Shown here: in pieces, positions 32,699 through 43,418 of the stretch
Numbering within the stretch: position 1 is the stretch's first letter
Layout: the number at the start of each line of letters is the position of its first letter
Source of the DNA: JAVVVD01 sp964642795
GTDB lineage: Bacteria; Bacillota; Clostridia; Christensenellales; CAG-138
Assembly (NCBI GenBank): GCA_964642795.1
Contig: CAZXRQ010000005.1
Location: 1-43,472 of the forward strand
Reading direction: 5' to 3'
Length of the DNA: 43,472 nt
The notes under the pieces: generated by a model
The model's input: the letters and a program-made list of their open reading frames with translations, nothing else
Told to the model about the DNA's origin: nothing
Databases searched by the model: none
Position numbers and translations under genes: made by a program

Positions 32699-33684
32699 TG
32701 CAGTCCCTCCAGCGCGGCGAAAAGCGATGTGTAGCATACGCCTAAAATCCCGTCGTTCCTCTGCAGAGTAAGCTCAAGGCTGCCCCGCGCCGAAGTACCG
32801 TCCGGCCGGGTAAGCTCTATTGTGAGCGAAACAACAGCCGTTTCGCCGTCGTCCTCCACCGTAGAAACAGAGCTGTGCCCGGTAACCGTTCCCAGCTTCT
32901 GTATACCGCGCGCAAACTCAGCATATGTGGGTTTAGCTTCGCCATTTTGCTCGTATGCGGCAAGCAGCATATACGACTGCTCGTACTCACCGGCTTCCAG
33001 TCTGTTGCATAGCGCGTCGCATACGGCTTCTGGCGTGGCAACAACGTCGCTAACGAATTCCAGCGGTTCTACCGGCACGTCTTCATCATAACCGAGCAAG
33101 CCAAGCTCGCCGCAGGAAGGCCGTGTACCTCCGCCCGCTCCGTCGTCAATCAGCAGCTGTACCGAAATGCCGTTGCTGTAACCGGTTATGGAATTTACTA
33201 TAGAGTACACGCCCAGCATTCGCCGGTATAGCAGCTCCTGTTCCGCATCCGGCCCAGCCGCATATTCCGCGTCTTCCGGAAGCGAATCCGCTATAAAACC
33301 GGTGGACAGCGTAACATAGAGTATGTCGCCATCAAGCGCCACCTTGGAGACGTCAACATTAAAAAACACCCTGCTGGCGCCGGATGGCAGCTGCGAAGCG
33401 TCAGTGAGCAGCGTCCGGATTATTGCTTGCTCTGTACGCTCGCCCGCCAGCACCTCCACGCTTTGCTGAATGCCCACAAGATAGTTCTCATTTGCAAGCC
33501 TGTAATACAAGGTCGCCGTTATATCCTTTGGCGCGCCATCCTCAGAATCTATCTGCGCAAACGGTTCGTATACGCCGTCCTCCTGAATAATGCTCAGCAT
33601 GCAGCCTGAAAGCAGCGCCGCCGCGCACAGTATGGCCGCTGCGGATATTATCCTTTTAAGCGCGTTGAAGCACATCCTCATCAT
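32695..33684 (-). CDS. GerMN-domain lipoprotein (small)
   Basis: A 329-residue lipoprotein with a canonical lipobox LLSGC near residue 28. A GerMN domain spans about residues 55-185 (ITATLYYRLANENYLVGIQQ, ending NSITGYSNGISVQLLID); the C-terminal third has an NTF2-like look (AVCDALCNRLEAGEYEQSY). It overlaps the kinase gene by 4 bp (ATGA) after GGAGG, so the kinase, this protein and the larger GerMN protein are made together and may form a signalling assembly. Confidence 0.8.
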   Translation of the reverse strand: MMRMCFNALKRIISAAAILCAAALLSGCMLSIIQEDGVYEPFAQIDSEDGAPKDITATLYYRLANENYLVGIQQSVEVLAGERTEQAIIRTLLTDASQLPSGASRVFFNVDVSKVALDGDILYVTLSTGFIADSLPEDAEYAAGPDAEQELLYRRMLGVYSIVNSITGYSNGISVQLLIDDGAGGGTRPSCGELGLLGYDEDVPVEPLEFVSDVVATPEAVCDALCNRLEAGEYEQSYMLLAAYEQNGEAKPTYAEFARGIQKLGTVTGHSSVSTVEDDGETAVVSLTIELTRPDGTSARGSLELTLQRNDGILGVCYTSLFAALEGLQ

Positions 33685-35153
33685 TCCTCCGCCTCCCCGT
33701 CGGCTGCGTCTATGGGAAGCCGTACTATAAACGTTGTACCCTCGCCCGGCTTGCTTTCCACATCTATGCTGCCGCCGTGCAGCAGAATCGTCTTTTCCAC
33801 TATTGCAAGTCCCAGCCCGGTACCGCCGGTACCGCGGGAACGCGCCTTATCCACCCGGTAGAAACGTTCAAACACATGTTCCAGCGCCTCCTTCGGAATA
33901 CCTATGCCCGTATCCGATACGCTGAGCACCGCAGAATTCTCTTCCACGCAAAGTATTACGCTTACGCTGCCCCTATCAGTGTATTTGATGGCGTTTTCCA
34001 CAAGGTTTACCACGGCCTGCTCCATGCGCAGTTCATCCGCCCGGATGTTTACCGGCGCCGTATCCACCGTGAGCGTTATCCCCTTGGCGTCGGCAAGCGG
34101 AGACAGCCTTTTCACCACGCGCATTACCATCGCGGAAAACTCCACCGTGGTCATGGTAGGCTCTGCATCGGTAGCGTCGTCCTGTACCAGACTTAACAGA
34201 TCCGTGACTATTCGCGAAAGCCTGCTCATCTCATGGTTGACGTCCGAGAAGAAATCTCGCATAACCTCGGGGCTGGCGTTTTCATCGTAAAGTATTGATT
34301 CGCTCAGCAGCTTCATGGTTGCCAGCGGCGTTTTAAGCTCATGGGAGGCGTTGGCAATGAACTCGTCGCGCACACGATCATGTGTTTCTATCTGTTCGCT
34401 CATTCGGTTGAACGCCGCGCCCAGCTCCGCCATCTCGCTATTCCCTTTTACATCGACCTTAACTCCGTAGCCCTGCCTGCCGATGCTGCGTATGGCGGCG
34501 GTAAGCTCCACTATGGGCTTGGTAAGCAGCCCGGACATTATGAGGCTTACGGCGCATATTGCTACTGTTACCGCCACAAATATGAGTATTATCTGATTAA
34601 GCACGTTGCGCACGCTGTTTTCAACATCCTGAATAGAGGAGGAAAACAGCAGGCAGCCCGTATATAAGCCGTTAACGGTTATCGGCGAAGTATAGTATAC
34701 GGCCCAGTCGGTCTCATCGCCCAGCGCAAGCAATCCGCTGGATTCTATCGTGCGGGTTATTCGGTGGAAACCGTACGAGGACGTATTGCCATCCACCAGC
34801 ACGTCGCGAACCTCGCGGTACGGAAGATAGTAGCCATTTAACAAAGAGGCGGAATCCGCCTGCACCACAGCGTCGGAATCCAGCACCAATACCCGCCCGC
34901 CAAGGCCCAGCGCGCGTTCGCTAAGGATGCTGTACAGCGTGCTCGCGTCGCCGGCTTCATACTCCGGCGCTACCTCCTGCGCAAGGCGAGTAGTGCTTTC
35001 AAGCTGCTCCTGTGTACGCTGAGATACCAAAAAGCTCTCTAAAAGCGTCGCAACCGCTATGGTTATCACCACAAGCGCCGCCACGGTCACAAGCAGGTAT
35101 GTACCTACCATCCGCGCACGAATGGTAGAAAACAATCTCCGCTTATTCTGCAA
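33681..35153 (-). CDS. Sensor histidine kinase
   Basis: A 490-residue membrane kinase. Transmembrane helices lie at about residues 16-38 and 186-208 around an extracellular sensor; then a HAMP domain (about 210-258), a HisKA domain with phospho-acceptor His271 in NASHELKTPLATMK, and an ATPase domain with NLVENAIKYTDRG, DTGIGIP and GTGGTGLGLAI. It overlaps the response-regulator gene by 11 bp. WalK- or PhoR-like in design; the signal is unknown, but the downstream lipoproteins could modulate it. Confidence 0.93.
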   Translation of the reverse strand: MQNKRRLFSTIRARMVGTYLLVTVAALVVITIAVATLLESFLVSQRTQEQLESTTRLAQEVAPEYEAGDASTLYSILSERALGLGGRVLVLDSDAVVQADSASLLNGYYLPYREVRDVLVDGNTSSYGFHRITRTIESSGLLALGDETDWAVYYTSPITVNGLYTGCLLFSSSIQDVENSVRNVLNQIILIFVAVTVAICAVSLIMSGLLTKPIVELTAAIRSIGRQGYGVKVDVKGNSEMAELGAAFNRMSEQIETHDRVRDEFIANASHELKTPLATMKLLSESILYDENASPEVMRDFFSDVNHEMSRLSRIVTDLLSLVQDDATDAEPTMTTVEFSAMVMRVVKRLSPLADAKGITLTVDTAPVNIRADELRMEQAVVNLVENAIKYTDRGSVSVILCVEENSAVLSVSDTGIGIPKEALEHVFERFYRVDKARSRGTGGTGLGLAIVEKTILLHGGSIDVESKPGEGTTFIVRLPIDAADGEAEE

Positions 35154-35823
35154 AGTAATAGCCCACTCCCCACTTGGTCAAAATGTACTTGGGGTTTGCC
35201 GCATCGGGTTCAATCTTTTCGCGAAGGCGGCGCATATGCACATCCACCGTGCGGAAATCCCCCAAATAATCAAAGCCCCATATGGTTTCCAGCAGATTAT
35301 CGCGTGTAAACACCTTGCCCGGGCTGCTCATAAGCAGCTTCAAAAGATCGAACTCCTTCACTGTAAGGTTCACCGGCTCCCCGTTAACGGTAACACTCCG
35401 GCTGCCAATGTTTATGGTGAGACCGTTTCGCTCAAGCTCAAGCTTTCCGGCGTCCCTGTCGCCAGTACGGCGCAGTATGGATTTGATGCGCGCCTTCACC
35501 TCGAGTATGTTGAACGGCTTAGTCATATAATCGTCCGCGCCGTATTCCAGGCCGAGTATCTTGTCCATATCCTCGCCTTTAGCGGTAAGCATGATTATTG
35601 GCACGTCGCTCTCCGCACGCACCGTCTGACACACCTCTATACCCGAAAGCTTGGGAAGCATCACGTCCAGCAGCACAAGATCATACTGCTCCGACAGCAT
35701 TTTTTTAACAGCCTCTTCCCCATCCTCCGCGGTATCGATGCTATAACCATCCTGCTCAAGCGCGAATTTAAGTCCCTTGAGCATCAGGGGCTCGTCATCC
35801 ACAAGCAATATACGCTTTGCCAT
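35143..35823 (-). CDS. OmpR/PhoB-family response regulator
   Basis: A 226-residue regulator. Receiver domain 1-120 with phospho-acceptor Asp53 (LVLLDVMLP) and the Lys of MTKPF; winged-helix DNA-binding domain about 130-226 (LTVKEFDLLKLLMSSPGKVFT cut by one residue here as it is typical; FRTVDVHMRRLREKIE). It is of the WalR/PhoB kind. GGAGG lies before the ATG, and a TATAAT (minus, 35854-35859) upstream marks a probable promoter for the five-gene operon. Confidence 0.94.
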   Translation of the reverse strand: MAKRILLVDDEPLMLKGLKFALEQDGYSIDTAEDGEEAVKKMLSEQYDLVLLDVMLPKLSGIEVCQTVRAESDVPIIMLTAKGEDMDKILGLEYGADDYMTKPFNILEVKARIKSILRRTGDRDAGKLELERNGLTINIGSRSVTVNGEPVNLTVKEFDLLKLLMSSPGKVFTRDNLLETIWGFDYLGDFRTVDVHMRRLREKIEPDAANPKYILTKWGVGYYFAE

Positions 35824-35937
35824 ATATTACCTCCAATTCCATACGATCAGTATATTATACCATATAAGCACTTGCCTTTGGAATGCCACGTTTCTGCGAA
35901 CAGATGTAAACATTGTTGAACGGTGTCGGTCATGTGG

Positions 35938-36447
35938 CTACAAGGAGCCGGCCTCAGCAATATATGGCAGTATTTTGGCATATTCGCGCACAAGCTCATC
36001 CAAGCCACATGTGCAGTTGGCTGGGCTGGTAGACGGCAGAGCAACTGCCGGAATGCCCGTGCTTTCAAAGCACAGGCGGGTATACAGCCGGTATGCGGTT
36101 TGTCCGGTAGTAAATACCGCCTGCACATGTGACGCCGCAAGCAGCGTGGCCACATCGTTTGCAACAGGGCCGCGTATCGAGCTATCCGCCGCGCCGGATA
36201 TCGAGCAGCTCTTGAGCACATCCCAAAGGCCCACACCGTGTTCCAGCACCATGCGCCTTCGGCCCGAATTATCCTTTGGCAGCGGTTCGCACAGCAGTAT
36301 GCTCATCACCTGCCAAAATCTGTTTCTAGGGTGTGCATAGTAAAAACCTTCTTCGCGCGAGATCGGCGATGGCATGGTGCCCAGTATAAGCACCCGTGTA
36401 TTATCATCGTAAACAGGCGCCAAAGGATGCTTAACTATACCGCTCAC
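35938..36447 (-). CDS. DNA-deoxyinosine (hypoxanthine) glycosylase, UDG superfamily family 6
   Basis: A 169-residue repair enzyme of the hypoxanthine-DNA glycosylase family: LILGTMPSPISREEGFYYAH, PRNRFW, GVGLWDVLKSC and the C-terminal LPSTSPAN are the family blocks. It removes hypoxanthine arising by adenine deamination. Its ATG overlaps the ogt stop by 4 bp, so the two repair genes are co-expressed. RR-HK genes follow after 114 bp with their own promoter. Confidence 0.9.
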   Translation of the reverse strand: MSGIVKHPLAPVYDDNTRVLILGTMPSPISREEGFYYAHPRNRFWQVMSILLCEPLPKDNSGRRRMVLEHGVGLWDVLKSCSISGAADSSIRGPVANDVATLLAASHVQAVFTTGQTAYRLYTRLCFESTGIPAVALPSTSPANCTCGLDELVREYAKILPYIAEAGSL

Positions 36448-36899
36448 GCGCCGTGCTCCAGCCCGAGCAGGAAGCGCTTTTTATCCAGCCCGGCGGAAAA
36501 GCCGCCCAATCCTCCGTTTGCCGCGATCACCCGATGACACGGGATTATTATAGGAATCGGATTCCTGCCGTTTGCACCGCCCACCGCCCGGAATGCCCGA
36601 GGCGCGCCTATTGCGTACGCAATATCCGCATAGCTTACAGTGGCGCCGTACGGTATTAAAGCAAGCTGCCCCCAAACCCGCCGCTGAAACTCCGTTCCGC
36701 GGGGCGCAAGCGGCAGCGAAAACTCGGTGAGCTCGCGCGCAAAATAGGCGCGAAGCTGCTCCTTTGCCCTATCCAGCAGTTTTGAGCCGCAAATGGCCTG
36801 TGCGGCAAACGGTGAAAAACTCAAGCCGGTCAATGCGCCGTCTTCCTCGCACAGCAGAATTTCGCCCAGCGGTGAATCGTACATATCGAAAAATTGCAT
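36444..36899 (-). CDS. ogt: Methylated-DNA--protein-cysteine methyltransferase
   Basis: A 151-residue suicide repair protein that takes the methyl group from O6-methylguanine. The acceptor Cys121 lies in IIPCHRVI; GTEFQRRVWGQLALIPYG and YADIAYAIGAPRAFRAVG are conserved. It forms a small DNA-repair operon with the hypoxanthine glycosylase. Confidence 0.95.
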   Translation of the reverse strand: MQFFDMYDSPLGEILLCEEDGALTGLSFSPFAAQAICGSKLLDRAKEQLRAYFARELTEFSLPLAPRGTEFQRRVWGQLALIPYGATVSYADIAYAIGAPRAFRAVGGANGRNPIPIIIPCHRVIAANGGLGGFSAGLDKKRFLLGLEHGA

Positions 36900-37174
36900 T
36901 TCAGCACCCTCAAATACAGGTCCGGTATCAAGCAGTTTTTTATATTATAACCATTTACAAAGTACGTATTCAAGCGTTACATACATATATGCCGTTTTAT
37001 CGAACCAAACCTCACAAAGTTGGCGGAGCCAAGGTGCCCCGTCACAAGAGAAAAGGTTCAGCTTTACTTGCAGCACAGCTCAATCTGGGCAAGTTTTTTC
37101 GTTGTATAACATCGTATTTGTTATCTGCCGCCGGTATATGTGCAATCGCCTCCACATGACCCAATACAGAGCAG
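36900..37174. other. Intergenic region upstream of tRNA-Leu
   Basis: I see no convincing gene here. A short plus-strand frame starting ATG at 36989 (57 codons) has a basic N-terminus but no ribosome site. The ogt promoter should lie here (TATAAT-like AT-rich DNA near 36940-36960). Confidence 0.4.
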
Positions 37175-37203
37175 TTGACTTGCCGGCATACAGCTTTTAT
37201 AAT
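37175..37203 (+). promoter_or_regulatory. tRNA-Leu promoter
   Basis: TTGACT (37175-37180), exactly 17 bp, TATAAT (37198-37203); the tRNA begins 9 bp later. Confidence 0.85.
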
Positions 37204-37212
37204 ATCCATTAT

Positions 37213-37295
37213 GCGGCTGTGGTGGAACGGCATACACAACGGACTTAAAATCCGTCGGCGAAAGCTTGCGAGTTCAAATCTCGCCAGCCGCACCA
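37213..37295 (+). tRNA. tRNA-Leu (anticodon TAA)
   Basis: Acceptor GCGGCTG pairs with CAGCCGC; the anticodon stem ACGGA/TCCGT encloses loop CTTAAAA, giving TAA; a variable arm of class II type and the T-arm GCGAG-TTCAAAT-CTCGC follow; CCA is encoded at 37293-37295. Promoter and terminator frame it. Confidence 0.96.
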
Positions 37296-37298
37296 CGT

Positions 37299-37332
37299 CG
37301 GAGCAAGCGATATGCAGCTTGCTCCGTTTTTT
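37299..37332 (+). terminator. tRNA-Leu terminator
   Basis: The 10 bp stem CGGAGCAAGC/GCTTGCTCCG with an 8-base loop is followed by TTTTTT, a textbook intrinsic terminator. Confidence 0.92.
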
Positions 37333-37451
37333 ATAACAAACTGATTTGGAAAAGTCACGCTTGCTGCGGCTGCTCTACCAGCCTTTTGCTGTGTGCCTGC
37401 GGGCGGGATCGGTTTTTGCATCTGTTTTTTTATTACAAGGCATTTTTTACG

Positions 37452-38105
37452 TCAGCGCTCGCCCACTATACTCTCCGCCGTTTTTACCGGGTGTCTTATG
37501 ACAGTTTTCAGTTTTTCCGGGGCCGTCCGGCGCGCGTCGGTTAGATATATCTCATGATGCAGACGGGTCTCCGATAAGTCGCTCAGATAGCCGTTTGCTT
37601 TGGCATAATCGTCCATCAAGTCTATGGTTGCGGGCTCGTCGTCATATGCGCCTAAGTGCATACATTGCACACACAACCCCTCGTCTATGGCAATAAGCTC
37701 AGCACAGGAGAAATCCAGCCCCTTCTTTTTTGTCGCTTCACCGACTGCCCAGTCAAAATCCGCTTTGGTAACAAAATCCGGCAAGCGAATAACTGATATC
37801 CACCTGAAATCCGCTTTCCGGGCATAATCGATGCCGCGCACACCATCCTGCCACCAGAATCCCTCCAGCGGCGGCACCGCATAATCAAAGTACCCTTCTA
37901 TACGATGAGCTCCCAGCTTACTCATTTTTATGGTAAACGCCATGCCGTACAGTATGTTCAGTGCGTGCTTATAGGCGCCGTCCGGCTCGTTGGGATCCCC
38001 TTTGCCGCGCACAGCAACAAATTGCATTTCCGGCACGGCTATTACGGTGGGTACGCGCTTGGGTAAATAGAACTCCTTGTATTCTTTTTTGTAATCGAAC
38101 GCCAT
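37452..38105 (-). CDS. GyrI-like domain protein
   Basis: A 217-residue GyrI-like (small-molecule-binding, SOUL/BRE fold) protein: YLPKRVPTVIAVPEMQFVAV followed by RGKGDPN, YFDYAVPPLEGFWW and the C-terminal HHEIYLTDARRTAPEKLKTV are typical. Some members are hydrolases of toxic electrophiles or bind drugs; the ligand here is unknown. No DNA-binding domain is attached. Confidence 0.85.
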   Translation of the reverse strand: MAFDYKKEYKEFYLPKRVPTVIAVPEMQFVAVRGKGDPNEPDGAYKHALNILYGMAFTIKMSKLGAHRIEGYFDYAVPPLEGFWWQDGVRGIDYARKADFRWISVIRLPDFVTKADFDWAVGEATKKKGLDFSCAELIAIDEGLCVQCMHLGAYDDEPATIDLMDDYAKANGYLSDLSETRLHHEIYLTDARRTAPEKLKTVIRHPVKTAESIVGER

Positions 38106-38409
38106 ATCTCTTGCCCCCCTGTATCATCTGCCAGTGTTCATATCCGACACAAATTGATTATATCCCCCGGAAATAACAGAGGCAACGGATAATTTTGTTA
38201 TGTAGTAATAACATGGTTGAAGCATATATTGTAATTGCAAACCCCGACATGAAATGCTACAATAAATAGGTAATTGTGTATGTATGCCAAGCAAATACGT
38301 ATGGCGCACCAATATTTCCCTGCCCCGCTGTGTTTACTGACATAGAAATAAAATGTAACCACTGCGGCAGGCGCGCTGCTTCGTAAAACTATCGGGTCAT
38401 CGGTTATGG

Positions 38410-38595
38410 CTACGGCAGCCCGTTGCAAAACTCCCTGTTACAACGGCTATCGTTGAAAATGCGGTCAGTAGCCGCTTTTTCAAATGCAACGTCAAACTGC
38501 TGGTTTTCTCCCGCACTCAGTAACAGCATTATGACTGCCCGCCATACCTCAAAATACTCATTGGATATCTCATACTCATGCAGAGGCAAAAGCAT
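38410..38595 (-). other. Possible small gene or gene remnant
   Basis: A minus-strand frame of 61 codons (starting MLLPLHEYEISNEYFEVW) has natural-looking codon use and composition and stays open upstream to about 38650. It has only a weak GGCGG before the ATG. I do not recognise a family. The rest of 38106-38665 shows nothing else convincing apart from the kinase leader. Confidence 0.3.
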
Positions 38596-38665
38596 ACCGC
38601 CGCCTGCATGTTTGGTTATACAACGTACTTTCGTGTGATTCTTATATTTCGTAAGGGGATGTAAA

Positions 38666-41600
38666 ATGACGTATAAAAAGCGCAATGCCATCATATTGGT
38701 CATCGTTTTGCTTGTGCTTGCAGGTGTATGCGGCGGTATCCAGGTGGCCGGGCGTCGTGCCGAACGCACCGCCATAAACAGCGCGAAAGCCGTGCTGCTG
38801 GACAGTGCGCACGAGCAGGCCGAAACCATGGCGGCATTGTTTGAGTATAATTTCCAAAGTCTGGAAATACTTGCGGATTCCAACGCTTGTTTTACCGAAT
38901 GGACCCGTGACGAGATCGAGCAGTTACTCTCCACTATTCAGGAGCGCAGCGGATTCGGCAGCATCTCTTATATCGGAGCCGATGGAATAGCCGTCTACGG
39001 CGACAATTCGGGCTATGACTATTCCGACAGGGAGTTTTTTCTATCCGCGCTCAACGGAGAGCGCGCAATGGCTTCGCTTAGCGGCGAGCTCGCCAACCGG
39101 TCGGGAGTAGCGCTTGCAGTACCGTACTATGAATACGGCGAAACCGTCGGCGTACTGTGCGGCGTATATTTCGAAAACGATCTTATGAACGCGCTTACCA
39201 GCGAGGTATATGCAGGCGCTGGCTATTCATACATCATTGACTCATCAGGAAACGTTGTTATCAGTACCACCAGCGAGTTTTTTTTGCCGGCGGGCCAGAA
39301 TCTGAATGATTTTTTCAACAGCCCCGATATCAGCTTTGAAAACGGTACAGACGCGGAAGCGCTGCTGCAGAGCATACGCAACCGCGAATCTGTTACCTCG
39401 TACTTTTCGCTGAACGATGACGCCCGGATACTGGCTACAATACCGTTTGAATACGATAACCTTCCCGCAAACGACTGGATACTATTCAACGTTGTAGCCA
39501 AAGGAGAGCTTGCAAATCAAATCAGCGTCTCACGCAATGACGCACTGGAAGCCATGGGGATAACCGCGTTCTTTTCGCTTGCCGCGATGCTGATATTCAT
39601 CCTGCTGGAGCATTATCAAAGTAAGCAGTTTAAAATGAGCACGCATTACAAGGAGGAGCTGCTGGACAATCTGCCCTGCGGAGCCGGGCTGTATCAATTC
39701 GACGGCTGCATAATGCGCCCGCTGTACCTCAACAGGATCTATATGCAGCTGGTTGGCCGCAGCTGCGAGCAGATCGAATTTGACGATGCTGCAAAGACGA
39801 TCCATCCGGACGATGTGCCGGGACTATATGCGGAGTTGAAAGCGGCGCAAGCGGAAGGCCGCAACGGCGTATATGAGCTGCGCCTGCTTACAGGGGACGG
39901 CTCTTATGCTCCGTTTCGCATGATCAGCCACATATTTTCAAATGATTAAGGCAATAAAACCTATTATTGCCTATACTTCCCGGTTGAGGACGGCGAATTC
40001 AAGGCCGTGCGTGAGCGTCAGGAGATGGAGGCGCGCTATCGCGGGCTGGTCGATAATTCCGGCGGCGGGCTTACCATCACCTGCAGAAGCAGCGACGGCA
40101 AGTTAATCAATGTATTTACAAGCGAAGGCATGCATAGGCTGCTGCGAACTACACGGGAACAGTACGCTGCCCTGTACGGAAGCCGTGATGTATATGCCAA
40201 GGTGCACCCGGACGATTTGGAAGCCGCATATTCTGTTTTTGAATCGCTTACAGAGGAAGGGCAGCACACATCGGCCGTATATCGCCTGCTATGCGCTGAC
40301 GGCGGCTTCACGTGGGTCAACGTAACGGGACGTCTTTTGTTCGAAAACGGCGGAAAATATATCTATGCCGTCCACACGGATGTTTCAGAGCAAAAGGAAA
40401 TAGAGCAAAAAGAACACGCCGCTTCCGAGCAGCTTTCCTTCCTTAACCGCGTCGCCGGAGATCTGCTTTCCCAAACCGACGCCGACGCCGCAATTAACGT
40501 AGTGCTTAATGATATGCTTGAACACTTTGACGGCAAGCGCGCCTACGTGTTTGAGTTCGATAACGAAAGAAGTATTGCTCACAATACTTACGAGGTCTGT
40601 GCTGATGGCGTTGAGCCGGCGATAAAGCTGCTGGAATCCGTACCGTTTTCCGTTTTTTCCGAATGGTTCATGCTGTTTGAGCGCGACGGGTTCATCGCCA
40701 TATCCGATATATCCGCGCTGGGAGAGGATCGCGCTACGGAGCGGGCGCTGCTGGAAGCGCAGCAAATAGACACGCTCGTCGTTGTCCCGCTCAAGGAAGG
40801 CGGCAGATTGATCGGCATGATGGGTGTTGACGATCCTTCACAAAACGCCGACCAAATGAACCATTTGCAAGCCATAGGCGACTATATGTCCGTGATGCTT
40901 TCCCGCCGGGATCTTGTATCCGAGCTGAATGATAACAATTGCCGAATGGAAGTCATGATGAACGATACACCGGGCGGATTCGCGCAAATGGTTATACATC
41001 CGGACGGCAGCATCACTCCCTGCTTCGTGAACGACGGCTTCAGCCGTCTGCTCAGCATGACGCGTGACGAAGCCCTGGAGTTGTTCCGTACAGACGCATA
41101 TGCCGGCGCCCATCCTGACGACAGGGAGCACATAGCCCGGCTGCTGGCAATGTCTTTGGACAACCGGCAGGTGTTTACCACCAGAGTACGGTTTTTGACG
41201 GGTAGCGGCGGCTACATTCCCGTGGAAGCCTATTACCGTGTATGGGAAAAATCCCGCAACGAATTCTACCTCAACGGCTACTACCGGGATATAAGCGAGG
41301 TTGTAGCTTTGGAGGAGAATTACAAGCGCAACCTTGCCTATCGCGCTGTTACCGTAAAAAACGCAATAGGCTCCTTCCATATGAACATGACCCGAAATAC
41401 CGTAGACGACGGCATTTCGGATGATCCGGCCATATTGCAGCTTAACATTGACGGCACGATGGACGGCTTTTTCCGCCGTGTGGAGCCGATGCTTGAAAGT
41501 CCTGAAGCTTTTGCTGCATATTGTTCATGCTTTTCCAGGGAGGAACTGCTGCGTGCTTTCGATCACGGCCGCAGTCAGGTCACGCATGAGCACGCATTCA

Positions 41601-43294
41601 CACCTACGCCCGAACGGGCGCTATGGATACGCACCATGGTCAATATGTTCATAAACCCGCAGACCGGCGATGTAGAAGGCTTCTTATATGCCCGCGACAT
41701 CACAGAAGAGCATATGCTTAGCCTGCTTATGGGCGCCGTTGTAAACATCGGTTACGACTTTATCGTATCCATTGAGCTTAGAACCAATACCTATCGCACT
41801 TTCCTTTCCAACGCGGACATCGTCACCGCGTTTAAGGACAACGGCATGTACGATGATGAAACGATAAGCAATCTGATCGAGATAATACATCCGGACGACA
41901 AAGCGTTCGCTTTCAGCTCCTTCCAGCTGTCGTCTCTTGTAGATGCGCTGCAGGCGCACAAGCATTTTGAATTCCGCTATCGCGTTGTAATTAACAATGA
42001 CGTTCACTACAAAAAATGCGCCTGTGCCTATATTGACGATGACCGCAGATATATCGTTATCTGCCGTACGGATGAGACCAGCACGGTGTTGGATATGCAG
42101 GCAGCTTTGGACGCCGCGCAGAAAGCCAGTGCGGCAAAGAGCGAGTTCCTTTCGCATATGAGCCATGAAATCCGCACACCGATGAACGCCATCATAGGCA
42201 TGACGCAGCTTGCCGTGGACGCCGTTGAGGAGGATACCGCAGCCGCCACAGGCTACCTTGGCGAGATCCACGATTCCAGCCAGTACTTGTTGAGCATAAT
42301 CAACGATATACTGGATATGAGCCGCATCGAAAGCGGGAAGTTCACGCTAAACTGCAAATGGGTCACTTTAGCAGAAATTCTCACTCCCTGCTTGGAAATA
42401 ATCCGGCCGGCTATTGATAAAAAGGGCATCACGCTGGAAATGCCTTTGGATGGCACATTGAAAAAAATCGACCTTTATGAATGCTATCTGGATCCCATGA
42501 AGATACAGCAGATGCTGCTCAATCTGCTTAACAACGCCTGTAAGTTTACCGGTGAAGGCGGCCGCATCAGCATTAAAGCAAAAAACATAAAACACGACAG
42601 CCAATACGCGGTAGACCAGTTGATCATCGAGGACACCGGCTGCGGCATGAGCGAAGAATTCCTTGAGCATATCTTCCAGCCCTTTGAGCAGGAGAAAAAC
42701 ATATACTCAAGCTCCGTTCAAGGCACCGGCTTGGGTCTGGCAATAGCCCACAGGATCGCACTTGCAATGGGCGGCAATATCACGGCGGAAAGCAAGCTGG
42801 GCGTAGGATCCAAATTCACCATTACAATCCCCTACTGCTACCGTCTGGCTACAGAAAAAGCCAAAATAATGACCGCAAAAACATATGGCGACAATCTAAG
42901 CGGCGCGCATATCCTGCTTGCCGAGGATAACGACATCAACGCCAAAATAGCGCAAAAGCTGCTGGAAAAACGAGGGGTCCATGTAACGTGGGTTAAGGAC
43001 GGCGCGCAGGCGATAAGCACATTCGCAGATTCTGCGCCGGGAGCGTTTGACGCCATTCTTATGGATATTAGGATGCCAAAGTTGGACGGACTCGCTTCCG
43101 CCAGAGCTATTCGCGCCCTTGAACGCGACGATGCAAAAACGATCCCCATCCTTGCAATGAGCGCCAACGCCTTCACCGAGGATGTACAAAAAAGCCTCGA
43201 CGCCGGCATGAACGCACATTTGGCCAAGCCCGTGGATCCTGAAAAGCTGTATGAGACCCTGTCAAAGCAGATCACTCGCGCCGGCGGCAACTGA
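38666..43294 (+). pseudogene. Hybrid sensor histidine kinase split by an in-frame TAA
   Basis: One continuous frame of 1542 codons interrupted only by TAA at 39947-39949. The first part (427 residues) has a transmembrane helix (8-26), a dCache-like sensor (about 30-290), a second helix (about 298-316) and a PAS domain cut at SHIFSND. After the stop the frame resumes GNKTYYCLYFPVEDGEF, completing that PAS; the next start is GTG at 40007, giving 1095 residues: PAS, GAF (about 140-300), PAS domains, HisKA with His720 (SHEIRTPMNAIIGM), ATPase (DTGCGMS, GTGLGLAI) and a receiver with Asp1020 (LMDIRMP). Without the stop it would be a membrane hybrid kinase. Nonsense mutation, sequencing error or readthrough are all possible. 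AAGGGG lies before the first ATG. Confidence 0.85.
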
Positions 43295-43370
43295 TAATTG
43301 CTGCCGGTACGAGCGCGATCATCATCCCAACGTCAGTGCAAAGGCGACCGCAATGCAGCATAACTTTCTA

Positions 43371-43398
43371 TTGACATAGCGCGAAATTTTGGTATAAT
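43371..43398 (+). promoter_or_regulatory. tRNA-Glu promoter
   Basis: Perfect TTGACA (43371-43376) and perfect TATAAT (43393-43398) with a 16 bp spacer. Confidence 0.88.
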
Positions 43399-43418
43399 CG
43401 GATATGTTGTTGGTTTGC

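Noticed and set aside
35059..35919. A 286-codon plus-strand frame
   Set aside because: Antisense to the response regulator and kinase genes, which are unambiguous.
36989..37159. Short basic plus-strand frame before tRNA-Leu
   Set aside because: No ribosome binding site and no recognisable family; reported only as part of the intergenic note.
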